Assembly: GCF_000801105.2 (NCBI RefSeq)
Contig: NC_079519.1
Span: 12,894,668-12,958,667, forward strand
Length of the DNA stretch: 64,000 bases
Reading direction: 5' to 3'
From: Raphanus sativus
Lineage: Eukaryota; Streptophyta; Magnoliopsida; Brassicales; Brassicaceae
Part shown: piece by piece, positions 33,280 through 45,159 of the stretch
Numbering within the stretch: the stretch's first letter is position 1
How the letters are laid out: each line of letters starts with the position of its first letter
Notes under the pieces: model-generated
Seen by the model: only the letters and a program-made list of their open reading frames with translations
What the model was told of the DNA's origin: nothing
Databases searched by the model: none
Translations under genes and position numbers: made by a program

Positions 33280-33790
33280 GGCACGAGTACAGCTTACCTT
33301 TTTCAGAAATGGGTTTACAAACTTGCTTTTTACTAGGCACGAGTTAGTCGTAAACTCGTCTTTTACTAGGTACGAGTTGAATAAACTTGTCTTCTACTAG
33401 ACATGAGTTTCATTCAACTCACCTTTTCTAGACACGAGTTACCGACAACTCGCCTTTATCGAGCACGAGTTTAGTAAACTCTTTCTTTACTAGGCATGGC
33501 TTACTCGCCGAGCTATAGTTCTTAGGCATGGGTTTGATAAACTCGCCTTTTACAAGGCACGAGTTATACGCCGAAGCACGGTAAACTTGCCTTCCACTAG
33601 GCACGAGTTACTCGCCGAGCTACGACTCCTAAGCACGAGTTTATTTAAACTTGCCTTCTACTAGGCACAAGTTCAAAGTAAACTCGCTTGGATCATTAAA
33701 TGTAAATGCGCTGAGTCTATTGTCTTATAAACCTCTTCGTAAAATTCGCAGAGATCAACTTCATCTCCCTCAACAAAGTGGGGGGCTTAC
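33280..33790 (+). repeat. GGCACGAGTT-based spacer repeats
   Basis: Imperfect repeats of about 40-50 bp with the core AGGCACGAGTTTA...AACTCGCCTTT, ending at the polypurine tract before LTR 2. The same block recurs at 34919-35431. Confidence 0.75.
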
Positions 33791-34195
33791 TGTTGGACAT
33801 GAGTTTTACCCCCAACAAGGCCTATAAGATAATGGGCTCAGCCCATTTAGAAGGAGGTGATTAGGAAAACCCTAGACCTCATCCTTCTATAAATAAGGAG
33901 GCATCCCCTCCTTGAGAAGGATCCTCTTTTGGATCTCTTGTCTCACTTCTCACTTTCTAGAGAAAAACACCAAATCACATGCTTTCTTCTAAGCACTTGT
34001 GATCTTTCGTTGTAGAACTACGATTGGCTTGATCCCCTTTCGGGGTACATAGGCAACCCTTCATCGGGTCCAGCTATAACATATTACACATCTTTTACTC
34101 TCCATCTATCCAGTTCAAGCTCATTATGAAGACCTCTCCTAATCCCACCATCGAAATCAGTCTACCCCTACGAAGCACCGATTTCGGTCCAAACA
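33791..34195 (+). repeat. LTR 2 of the non-autonomous element (shared)
   Basis: TGTTGGACATGAG...GGTCCAAACA. It acts as the 3' LTR of unit 1 and the 5' LTR of unit 2. The primer site TTGGCGCCCACCGTGGGGC follows. Confidence 0.85.
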
Positions 34196-34261
34196 ATTGG
34201 CGCCCACCGTGGGGCATGGAGAAGTATCTTCGAAGAAGATTGGACTCGGAGTCCGTTTGAC

Positions 34262-34640
34262 CGTTTGGTCGTCACCGTTCGCTCTCTCGCGATTACTCGA
34301 TACGGTTCGTTCTCTCGCGGTTACTCGACACAGTTCGCTTTCTCGCGATTATTCGTCACCGTTCGCTCTCTCGCGATTACTCAGCACGGTACGCTCTTTC
34401 GCGGTTACTCGACACGGTTCGCTCTCTCGCGATTACTCGTCACCGTTCGTTCTCTCGCGATTACTCGACACGGTTCGCTCTCTCGCGATTACTCGTCACC
34501 GTTCGTTCTCTCGCGATTACTCGACACAGCTCGATCTCTCGCGGTTACTCGACTTGTTCTCTCACGGTTACTCGGCACGGTTTTCTCTCTTGCATTCACT
34601 CGGATCACTCTCTCTCGCAGTCATTCGACTCGGTCTTTAG
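34262..34640 (+). repeat. 28-bp minisatellite, array 2
   Basis: The same unit as in array 1 but about 12 copies, so the two internal regions differ mainly in repeat number. Confidence 0.88.
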
Positions 34641-35431
34641 CAGTTACTCGGGACTGCGGTTACACGACCACAAGGTTGAGAGTCTTGCGGATACTCGGAC
34701 GTGGAGGAGAAGATTCATCTCGCTTCCCTTTGCAACTCTTTGTCGATCACAATTTCGAGTTGAGGGAAGATGCACAAGTGGAGGCTTTTGGTCGGCACAT
34801 GGCGCAGTTTCTCGCTGAGAGCTCATCACATTGCCATGTAACAGAGGCAAGGTTCTGGTATGATTTTGTCTCTCTGATCCTAATTGAATTTGGACTTTTG
34901 CCAAGTTACTTACGCTAAGGCACGAGTACAGCTTACCTTTTTCAGAAATGGGTTTACAAACTTGCTTTTTACTAGGCACGAGTTAATCGTAAACTCGTCT
35001 TTTACTAGGTACGAGTTGAATAAACTTGTCTTCTACTAGACATGAGTTTCATTCAACTCACCTTTTTCTAGACACGAGTTACCGACAACTCGCCTTTATC
35101 GAGCACGAGTTTAGTAAACTCTTTCTTTACTAGGCATGGCTTACTCGCCGAGCTATAGTTCTTAGGCATGGGTTTGATAAACTCGCCTTTTACAAGGCAC
35201 GAGTTATACGCCGAAGCACGGTAAACTTGCCTTCCACTAGGCACGAGTTACTCGCCCAGCTACGACTCCTAAGCACGAGTTTATTTAAACTTGCCTTCTA
35301 CTAGGCACAAGTTCAAAGTAAACTCGCTTGGATCGTTAAATGTAAATGCGCTGAGTCCATTGTCTTATAAACCTCTTCGTAAAATTCGCAGAGATCAACT
35401 TCATCTCTCTCAACGAACTGGGGAGGCTTAC

Positions 35432-35836
35432 TGTTGGACATGGGTTTTACCCCCAACAAGGCCTATAAGATAATGGGCTTAGCCCATTTAAAAGGAGGTG
35501 ACTAGGAAAACCCTAGACCTCATCTTCTATAAATAAGGAGGCATCCCCTCCTTGAGAAGGATCCTCTTTTTGATCTCTTGCCTCACTTCTCACTTTCTAG
35601 AGAGAAACACCAAATCACATGCTTTTTTCTAAGCACTTGTGACCTTTCATTGTAGAACTACGATTGGCTTGATCCCCTTTCGGGGTACGTAGGCTACCCT
35701 TCACCGGGTTCAGCTATAACATATTACACCTCTTTTACTCTCCATCTATCCAGTTCAAGCTCATTATGAAGACCTCTCCTAACCCCACCATCGAAATCAG
35801 TCTACCCCTTGTACAGCACCGATTTCGGTTCAAACA
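35432..35836 (+). repeat. LTR 3 of the non-autonomous element
   Basis: TGTTGGACATGGG...GGTTCAAACA. The sequence then enters a different context, an RPA/DUF223-like pseudogene on the minus strand. Confidence 0.85.
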
Positions 35837-35844
35837 AATATAAC

Positions 35845-36375
35845 ACATACCCTTGTGATAGAATATGCACCATAAGACAGCCGCGTGTTTGCTAATTCAA
35901 CTTCGTCAAGGATAAAAAGGTCGATGAGAGGCTGTCCATTCACCACCTTCATATGGCCAACAGCATCTACAACATTTTTTAACAAAGAGTATAAGTTTAA
36001 CGTGGGGCAAAACAGTCATGAACAATAGAACTCAAAGATGATATACATGAATAGACAGCTAACCACAGAACTCACCTTTCAGTCCACAATTAGCTTCCAA
36101 AACCGCATGTGAATGGAACCGGAACCGGTCTGTGTGGATAGGAAGGTGGCAATTTCAATGGGAGACAGAATAATGTAGGATGTGAAAGAAACAGTTAGAC
36201 TCTGTTCTGCAACTTTTGGAACCAGGCTGTAAATCTTTCCTGGTTTAAGGGATGCAACTTGCAAGTATTATTTAACACGCTTGAATAACTCTCCTAGGTT
36301 TCAAAAATTTTGGGTTAAAGACACAAACCTGTTCGTCGATGATGAGCATCTCCAGTCCAATAGTCCCCTCCTTTT
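35845..36375 (-). pseudogene. RPA70-like / DUF223 OB-fold remnant
   Basis: Minus-strand pieces in order: EGTIGLEMLIIDEQ (about 36375-36332), LKPGKIYSLVP (about 36250-36215), FRFHSHAVLEANCGLK after a frame change (about 36130-36085), and DAVGHMKVVNGQPLIDLFIL with LSYGAYSI (about 35965-35865). These follow the order of plant DUF223/replication-protein-A-like OB-fold proteins. Frame changes and the adjacent LTR element at 35836 show that it is dead. Flanking DNA at 31380-31925 may hold its continuation, but that could not be shown. Confidence 0.6.
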
Positions 36376-37374
36376 GCTGCGTTTTTTTGGGTGAGATGTG
36401 AATGGATGGATGAGTAGATTGACGATTTTAGAAGATTATTGTTTATCAACTGTTATTAAAAGGTTGGTTTCGGGATTTTAAGCCCAGCATCGGAGGTCCG
36501 ATTTTGTAAAGAATTGGTTAAAGCATAGATGACCTCACGTATTTATATCTCCTGATTGGTTGATTTTTTCACATGCCGTGGCATGTCTCTCCTTTGAGCA
36601 TTAAGCCCTTTTAATATTGTTAGATTATTTATTTTCTGTCTAAATTTTTTTTTTTAATACAAAATAGTGATTTGACCGAAACAACCATATAATATTTGAT
36701 AAAGAAAACTGGTTAGCGATAACTTTTGGTTGTTCTTTCCTTTTAGTTAATATACTTTTGTTGGATCAAGCTGAAATGTTTAGCATAACCTTCATATAAG
36801 TAAATAGTTTATTTTATTCATTATTCTGAACTTCTTACCAATACCAATTATAAAAAAAATTCAAAAAAAAACAATACCAATTATGGTGTTGTAATAAAAT
36901 GGCACATGTGTTGAAATGAGCAATAATTTGTATGCAAATTGTTCAGCAAAATTAGTAGAGTTCTTAGTACATAATAAGTGATGCTTTTGTTTTTAATTTT
37001 ATATATTTTGGACACTGAGTAATTTAGTTTTGTCAAATACACTTATTTGATTAGTTTTATAACAGGTTGAATTGTAATTGACTAAATTTTTGAGTGTAAA
37101 AAACAGAATATAATAGTGGTGACTGAATTTTAGTTGGTGGAGAGTTTTAAAATTTGTTAATTCCTGTAAGTATAAAATAAGCAATATGAAAATCATACAT
37201 AAACTAAAATTAAGATTTTATATTTCTTCCAGAAGTAAAAAATCTTATCTCAATTATATGTTTATAAAATATTTTGTAAAATTATTAAAAACAAGAAAAA
37301 ATGACTCAGTAAAAACAGATCTAAGTCCTCCAATTGCTTAAGTTTATTTTAGATACTTGTGTAATAAATTGTAA
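36376..37374. other. AT-rich spacer
   Basis: No gene or repeat recognised. Low-complexity A/T sequence up to the Helitron terminus. Confidence 0.45.
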
Positions 37375-38149
37375 CTAGATTTTGACCCGCCCTTTAGAGG
37401 GCGGGACAGTGGTTTTGTTTTAAATTTATGTTCTTATTCGATTTTTCATAAGTGCGTTTAGGCATGAGTATCCGGGTTGAGATCGATTGTCGTTAATAAA
37501 TTTGGTTTGGTCCGTTTACTAATTCGAGTTACCTGTTTTATATTGTAACTCATGTTTTGATAATATACCGAGTTAAATATTCTATATTTTAATATATGTT
37601 TTGAGAAAGTGACAATGGCGGATATGTTTTTTTGGCAAATTTTTGTTTGTATATATTATGTGTTTCAACATAAAATGTATATCAAGTGTCTTATTCATTT
37701 TTGTTAGAAGTTGTTTTTATGCTAATGTTCGTTTTTTATATACAAAATGTTAGTATTGTGAATGGTTGAAAAAAATTAATTTGATTAGAGGTTAAATTTT
37801 TTAGAAGTTTTATATTTGAATTTCAAAAAAGTATTCTCTTTGGTTATTTATGATAAGTTAGTATTTTTAAATAAATAAATAGTGGCCTGATGGGTTTATT
37901 TAAAATATGTATATTATATTCAGTTATTTAAAATGGGTAATAATATTTAAAAAAATATTGAATGAAGTTAATAATGGGCCAGAGTAATAATTGTCAATAA
38001 TTTCGAATACTATAGATTTAAATATGGGCTGTATTAATTTTTTTATAATATGTTAATAAAGCCCGAACGAATTAGGCCCAAGCCCGTATCTGATTCATTT
38101 TATTAGAAAATAACGACATATAATTTTTTTTTTAATTCAGACATGATTT

Positions 38150-39560
38150 CTAAACAAAAATTTCAATCTCCGACGGCGACTGAACAAAGAAATTAGGGTT
38201 TTCAACTTTTGTTCCAATCGGTCTCCACGATTCGTCTGAAGGTATGTTCTCCTCTCTCTTTTGGTTTCTATTTCTTTCGCATGTCATCTTCAAAGGATTG
38301 AACTTCATAGATCCGATGAAATCGAAGCCGATATGATACTTCATAGATCATTCTCTATTGGTTTAAAACATATCAAAACTCGAAATGTTTGTCTTTTATT
38401 CTAATAAATCGTTTCATTACCGTTTATTTAATCTTCTTAGGATATAAGAAACTAAATTCTGTGTTTTAATTATTTAATTTATTTTTATAAATTTAGATTG
38501 TTACAATTAAAAGGATTTTATATGTATATAAGGTACTTCCGAATTATAGGTTTCGTCAAACAAAATCTATACAATGTAAATCAATATTATTATTTTTCAT
38601 ACTTATGCCATTAATTATTTTATTTTGAAAATTTGTATACAGGTTGTTAAGCTTTGTCATCAAACGAAGGAAATACTTCCACACTGACCAAAGATAAGTG
38701 TTTTATTATTTATTTTTAACAAATAAATGGATTTTTCATGTTTATAATATTACTTTCAAATAATATTTCATTAAATAAAATTTGATTGGTTACTTTGTAT
38801 CATAAGTAAATAAATTTTCTATTTAATCAACTTACTCCTGCCATTAAATATTTATATCTCTACTTGTATTCAGATTGTCAAGATTTGTGATCTAAGGAAG
38901 GAAATACATCCACACTGAGTTACAGATAAGTGTTTACATGTTTATAATATTACTTTCAAATATTATGTTCATCAAAAAATATTTGCTCGGTTACTTTTTA
39001 TCATATGTAAACAAAATTTCAAGTTGCATTTACTTACTCATGGCACTAAATATTTATATTGTAAACTTGCATCCAGATTGTCAAGTTTTGTGATAAACGG
39101 AAGGAAATACATCCACACCGACTTACAGATAAGTGTTTATATCAACTTCTTAGTATAGATATGTATCATATTGTTCTGTCTGTTAGTTACAAACCTCTTA
39201 TATCAAAATCAAATATTTAACTTGCTTTTTATATTGTACTATACAGGAACTAATAACGGAATAAGATCAAATCTTTGTTCTACATACAAACTGAGAGAAG
39301 ATAAGTGATTTTACTCAATATATTTGTCTTATTTATTATATCTATTTCAAAAAAATATCATTATGTTAAATTATACTTTTATGACCCAAAATATTATCTA
39401 AGCATAATTCTAATAAATTATTGATGTTATAATTAATTTTTTTTCTTTATATGTTTCTGTTGTCCAACAGATAATCATAGCCTTAATTTGAACAATCGTA
39501 CTTGGAAAATAAAGTACAGCCTGAAAATGGGAATTCATATTCGCCAAAATAAGGTATGAC
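38150..39560 (+). ncRNA. Putative non-coding spliced unit with a triplicated exon
   Basis: A leader-like stretch (38165-38241, TTAGGGTTTTCAAC and CGTCTGAAG) is followed by a GTATGTTC donor. Three near-identical 55-56-nt blocks then occur at 38643-38697, 38874-38929 and 39077-39132. Each is preceded by a CAG acceptor and ends GATAA before a GTGTTT donor. Two more exon-like blocks follow near 39248-39301 and 39471-39552 (GTATGAC donor). The blocks have stops in the frames examined, so a non-coding transcript is inferred. Transcription would converge on the RPA-like gene. Confidence 0.4.
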
Positions 39561-39897
39561 TTTTATATTCCATTTAGAATATTACTAAGTAAATAGGAAT
39601 GGAACTGATAGTGGATAGTTAGGAAAAATGGAGTATGGATGCTGATAGTTTTCCAATAATCGTATTTATTTTTCTTTATAATCTAATATTAAAAAGTTTG
39701 GAATTAATAATTTATTATCTGAAACAAACTCAATCATAAAAAATGATAATTTATTATATTTTAAAAAGGCAGATTAAAACAAAGGGCGCAAAACCTGAAT
39801 TCAAACAATAAAAGCCAAAAGAGAAAACAACAGAAATATAAAAAACACCGAAATAAAAAACACCGAACTAAAAGCACCAGAGAATATAATCTTAACA

Positions 39898-41976
39898 TCA
39901 GCCACTTTTATGGTCTTCATCTCCGTGAAAGTCTTTGTTTTCAACCTCATTTAAAATTATGCATCGCTTCTTCCTTGAACTGGTAGACATCTGATGAAGT
40001 GACTTGATTCTCTTCCACATTATATCATTAAGATTCCAAACTTTTATGGCATTGAACTGAATTCCAAGAGAACCATTATTATCATCAACCGAAATCCCAA
40101 AACCATAAGTTTTGCCAACAATGTCCACGATTGCAGATGGCAAGATATCTTTCATTTCATTATGTTTAAGTCATTTATATAATGAGAAAGCAAATAATCA
40201 ACAAAATATAATATTGTTATGATTTGGATAAAGTATATCTAACCTCATCCAAACAACCATTTAGGACTTTAGCTGCAGAAGATTTTACAATGTAAGTAGC
40301 TTCATAATCTAACAGACTGAATTTCGATTCACCAGTGAGATCTTGCACAAGCAAATTCAAATTGAATCTGAAAATACAAAGACGAAATAAATTATTTGTT
40401 TCATCAAAAATTATAAATATTGATATGTTAATAAATATATGGATGGAAAAAATATAACCTTGGCGAAACCTTGAGAACACTACCCTCGCAAAATTCACAC
40501 CACCATTTTTGCACATCTAGTTCATCAAATGCAATTCGCGATTTGGAAACCTTATTGTTGCACACCACACAAGAAAAATAGTACCATCCACTCATTGTAT
40601 CAATAGCATAAATAGTACAAATGACTCTGCAGTGTTCACCCTGAAAACATTAAAGGGATATTATGATAATGATCCAATAAAGTAACAACGTTGTTATAAT
40701 AACTAAAAATAAACCTTAGCTGTTCGTATCATCTCATGAATGGTATTGAATGGAGATTGAGACCATTTGTGGCGCTTATTCTGTATTTCAATCTTGTCAC
40801 TTGCAGCTTGGTGAATAATTTTTTTAACACCAGAGTTTTCATCACCATTAAACCTTATAGATTTATATTAATAGAATGATATTAAAATCTATGTAAAAAC
40901 ATAGCTATTGTGTAATTTACATTTAAGTACCTTCTATTCAGTGCTCGTGCTTCCTCTATAGATGGGTTTATTAAAACCAATGAGCAATCAAAAGCATTTG
41001 ATACTTGAATTTTTCCTGTAAAACAAATAAAAATATGTTTAAATACAACATAATATAAAAATTTAGATACAACAAATGTCAAGAAAATACCATCTAGGTT
41101 TTGAAGTTTAGCAAATCTGATTAAACAGATATCTCCATTGTTTAGTTTATGGGCATCATCGGCCAAAATATGAGCTGATCTTCCCATAATGCAACAATGG
41201 ATACGATTATCCCTGTAATAATATCAGAAAATAAACCAGATTAGCTATTGAAATAAATAAAAACATATTTACTTCGTTATAAATCTTCTGAACAACAAAA
41301 ATTACTTGATATCTCTAAGAGTAAACTCCACTTTGTTTACCTCGGTTCTTGCATTTTGAACATTTTTAAGCACACCAAGATCTAAGACTTCACCCATAAC
41401 ATCTGATATGCAAAAACAATTGTAATTAAAAAAAAAAATCTGAAAACATATAATAATAAATTTACACGATGGGAAAAAGTAATAAGTTACCAATAAGAAA
41501 TCTTGTGTCATGGGAACCGTTTAACATGTTCTCAAAATCATAGAGATCTAGGAACATGTTGTCACAGTGTAGACTTGAATCAGTTATTGTAGTCTCATTT
41601 CTGAAAACCATCTTGTAGACGTGGCTGGTCGTCCTGTATAAACCAAAAGCTGTAACTAATGCAAAGTTAGTAACAACTATCCATTCACCAAAACGAAATA
41701 GAGTCTCAAGTTTTGGCATCAGAGATTGTCTGCAGCTGGCATGGATTTTTACACCCTGAAACATTTCCAAAGTTGAAATTAATAGAAGTATTATCGAAAA
41801 TAAACGTATAAGTTTAACAGAAAGGTTACATTTTTGTCAGATAAAACCATCTCAATAGAAGCACCATACTGGAGACTGAAAGAAACTCACTTATGAAGAA
41901 CTTTGACCTCGACCCTCCATTCAGGTTTGTAAGGCTTAATATCACTCACATTGCTGATATTGATTATGGAACCCAT
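39898..41976 (-). pseudogene. RPA70-like replication protein A subunit of a Helitron
   Basis: Begins MGSIINISNVSDIKPYKP. Exons: 41976-41830, 41755-41491 (VKIHASCRQSLMPKLE, GEWIVVTNFALV), about 41403-41307, 41211-41091, 41019-40932, 40855-40713, 40640-40458 (a CxxC...CxxC zinc ribbon, VVCNNKV and WWCEFCEG), 40369-40245 and about 40155-39898. This matches the plant RPA1 layout of N-terminal OB folds and a C-terminal Rep_fac-A_C zinc domain, about 500 codons. Codon 30 is TGA (41887-41889) where the family has Trp. Other exons are open with consensus splice sites. RPA binds single-stranded DNA, and Helitron copies are thought to aid rolling-circle transposition. A TATA-like TATATAAATAT lies near 42040. 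Confidence 0.75.
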
Positions 41977-42251
41977 GAGTGTTTATCACGGTAGATTATT
42001 GAGATTTCGCTTGGCAGAAAAAGAGTGTGTTTGATCGGATATTTATATAGTTATGGTCAAAGACAAATTATAATTATTTAAAAAATATAGAAATACTTTA
42101 GTATTAGGAATATTCAAGGAATAATATATTTTGAAGATTTGAGATCTTTTAAGTTGCAACAATAAGAATATTATATCACAATATAGTTTCGATTCTCTAA
42201 TATATTAATTAATGGATTAAGTTTAGAAAATATATACTCTTTTTTAGCTTG

Positions 42252-42351
42252 NNNNNNNNNNNNNNNNNNNNNNNNNNNNNNNNNNNNNNNNNNNNNNNNN
42301 NNNNNNNNNNNNNNNNNNNNNNNNNNNNNNNNNNNNNNNNNNNNNNNNNNN
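42252..42351. other. Assembly gap (100 N)
   Basis: Exactly 100 unresolved bases, a conventional placeholder. Real distance and content are unknown. It separates the Helitron from the MULE to its right. Confidence 0.99.
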
Positions 42352-42354
42352 TTT

Positions 42355-42680
42355 CCAGCTGGACGACTTACAAATAAGTCGTCTGGAAGGTTTCCAGCTG
42401 GACGACTTACAAAAATACATCTTGAAAGGGAATAGTAGAAAGGTAGTCTAAAACACTGGACGACTTAAAATACACTGGACGACTTAAATACACTGGACGA
42501 CTTCGTAAAGGTCGTCTAAAAAAATACACTTGAAGGGATTATTAGAAAGGTAGTCTAAATACACTGGACGACTTCGTAGAAGGTAGACGAAACACTGGAC
42601 GACTTAGAAATTAGTCGTCTGGACGGGTAATCAAGACTGGACGACTTATATTTAGGTCGTCTGGACAACTAGTCAACTGG
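42355..42680. repeat. GACGACTTA palindrome cluster, left
   Basis: About eight occurrences of CTGGACGACTTA, several paired with TAAGTCGTC to form short hairpins. They lie between the gap and the SWIM end of the MULE gene. Confidence 0.8.
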
Positions 42681-42789
42681 TTGTGTACATTGTGGTTTCG
42701 TATGGGCCAGTTTCCTTGCAGTTTGAGCATCTCCGTGCCCCTGGTTCTTCCTGGGTTTGTGTCCCCTCATCCTAGATAGCTCCAACCAA

Positions 42790-44886
42790 GATTGCCATCT
42801 TGATTCTTCTGTCCCCCGGACCACGCTTTACGTTTGGAGGAAGCATTCTCGTTCCTCAATATGTTGTGACACGATAGGATATATATTCTCTGAGTATCCT
42901 GCATACAGATGATTCTTTGAGTAAAGTGGACATACAAGTGTGTCGATATGCACACCAGCATGTGTTCCAGCTGCTATAGCATGAGAGCAAGGTATTTCTC
43001 CACTCCATAGACACCACAACCACACTTTACATGTTCCAATCAACCGCACAGTCCATTTTGCCACCCTTTGACAAAGAAACGCCAATCCATCAATTGGTTC
43101 GACCGTCATCGTATCCGCTATCTCTGATCGAACAGCAAGCAAGTACAACACCCCGGCTATGTACAGTTGGGAGACTCAAAGCATCTTGTCTCCTTTTCCA
43201 ATACCATTTCCTAACCTTCTGCCTTATGAACTCCAGCAGGAACGGAATCGGAAATCTCTTGCTCGCTTCAGGTGCGGAATTAATAGATTCAGCGATGTTG
43301 CTTGTTTTTATGTTGAACCTGTTCCCCTTACAATAAACCCTTGACCATAGCTTGGCTCGCCTTCTCCAAATACGTTGCAAGTTCCGGGTTTGCACTCCGT
43401 ATCTCAGCCATGTACCGTTAAAATCGGAAAAAATCGACCCGTGTGCGCATAAGCAGCCCCTTTCACCAAGTACATGAGATGTTTCCCTTTAAACTTTTTG
43501 ACAATGTTATCTTGAAGGTGATAATAACATATTCCTCGGGTTGCCCAAGGAAACACCTTCTCACACGCACTTTTAATGGCCGCGTGCCGGTCAGAGACTA
43601 TCACCAGAGGCTTGTCATGAGATATACAACTAGCCAATTTTGTGAAAAACCATTCCCAAGAAGGTTCATCTTCAGCATCCACGATCCCAAAAGCCAATGG
43701 GAATATCTGAAAATGCCATCTTGTGCGCTGCAACTAACATAACACCTCAACTTACTTTCCACTCCCTAGGTGAGTTCCATCCACCACAATGACCCTCTCT
43801 GATACTTAAAACCCTTTGATAGAAGCTCCAAAAGAGAGAAATAGATACTTAAATCTTTTCTCAGAATCAAGTTCTATAGCCGTGATAGAATCAGGATTTG
43901 CAATGGAGATTTGCTCGAGATATGAAGGCAGACGCGAATACCCTTCTTCTGCTGATCCTCTCACCAATTTCTGTGCATATAACAGTGCTCTGTATGAAGT
44001 GGTGTAATCAAGCGTCATGCCAAACATGTCTTCATTGCATCAAGTGATATGCTGTGGAGTTATCCCATCAATGATCCCAACACGATCAATGAAAAGACTA
44101 CCAACATACTTTGGAGTACAGTGTCTCCGCTGAGCGATTCGGTCTCCAATTGAGCATAAATGTTTTTCCACATACTTTGTTACCACAAAACGTGTACCCA
44201 TGTTCACACTCGCTCTGATCTTCCATCCACAACCGCTAACCCGACATATTGCCACAAGGAGAGTTTTTGTTGATTTGTATATTCTGAAAGAAAACCCTAC
44301 CCCTCACTGCTGTCAACCGCAGCTCTGAAAGCAGTGCATCCTTGCTAACAAAACTCTGGTTGACATAGATGTGGTACAATCCGATTTTCCTCCTTCAATA
44401 GCATTTGTCTTAGCATATGTCTTTTCAATTTCTTCAAAACAAATATTATCATCATCTTCCTCGTCCTCATCTAGAACCTTTCCATAAAAGACTGTAATCC
44501 CCACCATTCTGATCCGTTTCACCAACAATAAGTGTTATCAGCATCCTCCTCCCATTTTCCTCCTCCCCATTTTCCTCCTCCCCATCTTGATTTTCATCTT
44601 CAACAGACTCATTATCACCAACATCTTCAAAACATTCATCAGCCTCATCATTATCACCAACATCTTCTTCCCATTCACCAGCTTCATCATTATCACAAAC
44701 ATCTTCTTCCCATTCACCAGCTTCATCATTATCACCAGCTTCTTCTCTTTTCTCTGAAACCGTTTCCACCTTGCTGCGGCTTGATACACAAAGACATACT
44801 CTATGCGTTTTGAGTATCTCGAGCAAGTTTCGAACTTGTCTATCACTTGTAACATGAATGGGAGGACTGCTTGGAGTCATCATCAT
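42790..44886 (-). pseudogene. mudrA-like MULE transposase, multiply frameshifted
   Basis: Minus-strand pieces: an acidic N-terminus with a repeated DNDEAGEWEED unit (44886-44470), a MuDR zinc-binding segment (CRVSGCGWKIRAS, about 44240), DEDMFGMTLDYTTSYRALLY-like text (44027-43806), the MULE catalytic domain with FQIFPLAFGIVDAEDEPSWE and LVIVSDRHAAI (43733-43404), and a SWIM-type end (SGEIPCSHAIAAG, 43000-42960). Several frame changes and stops separate them, including after THQHIT-like text at 44040 and near 43404. It is a dead copy, unlike the intact gene of the neighbouring MULE. Confidence 0.82.
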
Positions 44887-45159
44887 TTCTGCTGGTAATG
44901 AGTGCTAATCTCCACAGTCACTGATTCATGTCCAGGTTATAATCTTCTTGAGCCATTGCAAACAAGTTCAGCATGTGTTGAATCTTCATTCAATAAAAAC
45001 AATCTTGCTCCTTTGAAGATCATCAACCACAAAATCCCAACGGAAATCTCTCAACAACCATTCTCCATACACTGCATGTAACTTAAAAATCATCTGCAAA
45101 TATCAAAATAAAACACATTAAAACATAGAGAAAATGAAGAAGTTCAAAAAACATTATCG

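Larger units (their letters stand above)
31926..35836 (+). mobile_element. Non-autonomous LTR element, three LTRs and two internal regions
   Basis: LTRs of about 405 bp occur at 31926-32331, 33791-34195 and 35432-35836. The first two are followed by the primer site TTGGCGCCCACCGTG. The purine tract GTGGGGGGCTTAC precedes LTR 2, and GGGGAGGCTTAC precedes LTR 3. Each LTR has a CTTCTATAAATAAGGAGG TATA box. The internals (1.46 and 1.24 kb) lack gag, protease, RT and integrase. Instead they contain a 28-bp minisatellite, a short conserved reading frame and a spacer built on the word GGCACGAGTT. Outer flanks (AGAGA versus AATAT) do not match, so the array arose by recombination or the TSD is lost. 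Confidence 0.88.
37375..42251 (-). mobile_element. Helitron carrying an RPA70-like gene (5' end not seen)
   Basis: The 3' end on the minus strand is clear: stem CCCGCCCT-CTAA-AGGGCGGG, seven bases, CTAG, then T (37375-37398). The element body on the minus strand contains an RPA70-like gene, a known companion of plant Helitrons. No Rep/helicase sequence is visible between the terminus and the assembly gap, so this is either non-autonomous or continues through the gap. The right limit given is only the start of the N run. Confidence 0.65.

Noticed and set aside
33005..33340. Minus-strand 111-residue frame repeated at 34644-34979
   Set aside because: Opposite strand of the duplicated internal region. 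No domain, and conservation is explained by duplication.
44532..44813. Plus-strand His/Pro-rich open frame (PPHFPPPHL repeats)
   Set aside because: Antisense shadow of the acidic repeat region of the dead mudrA gene on the minus strand.
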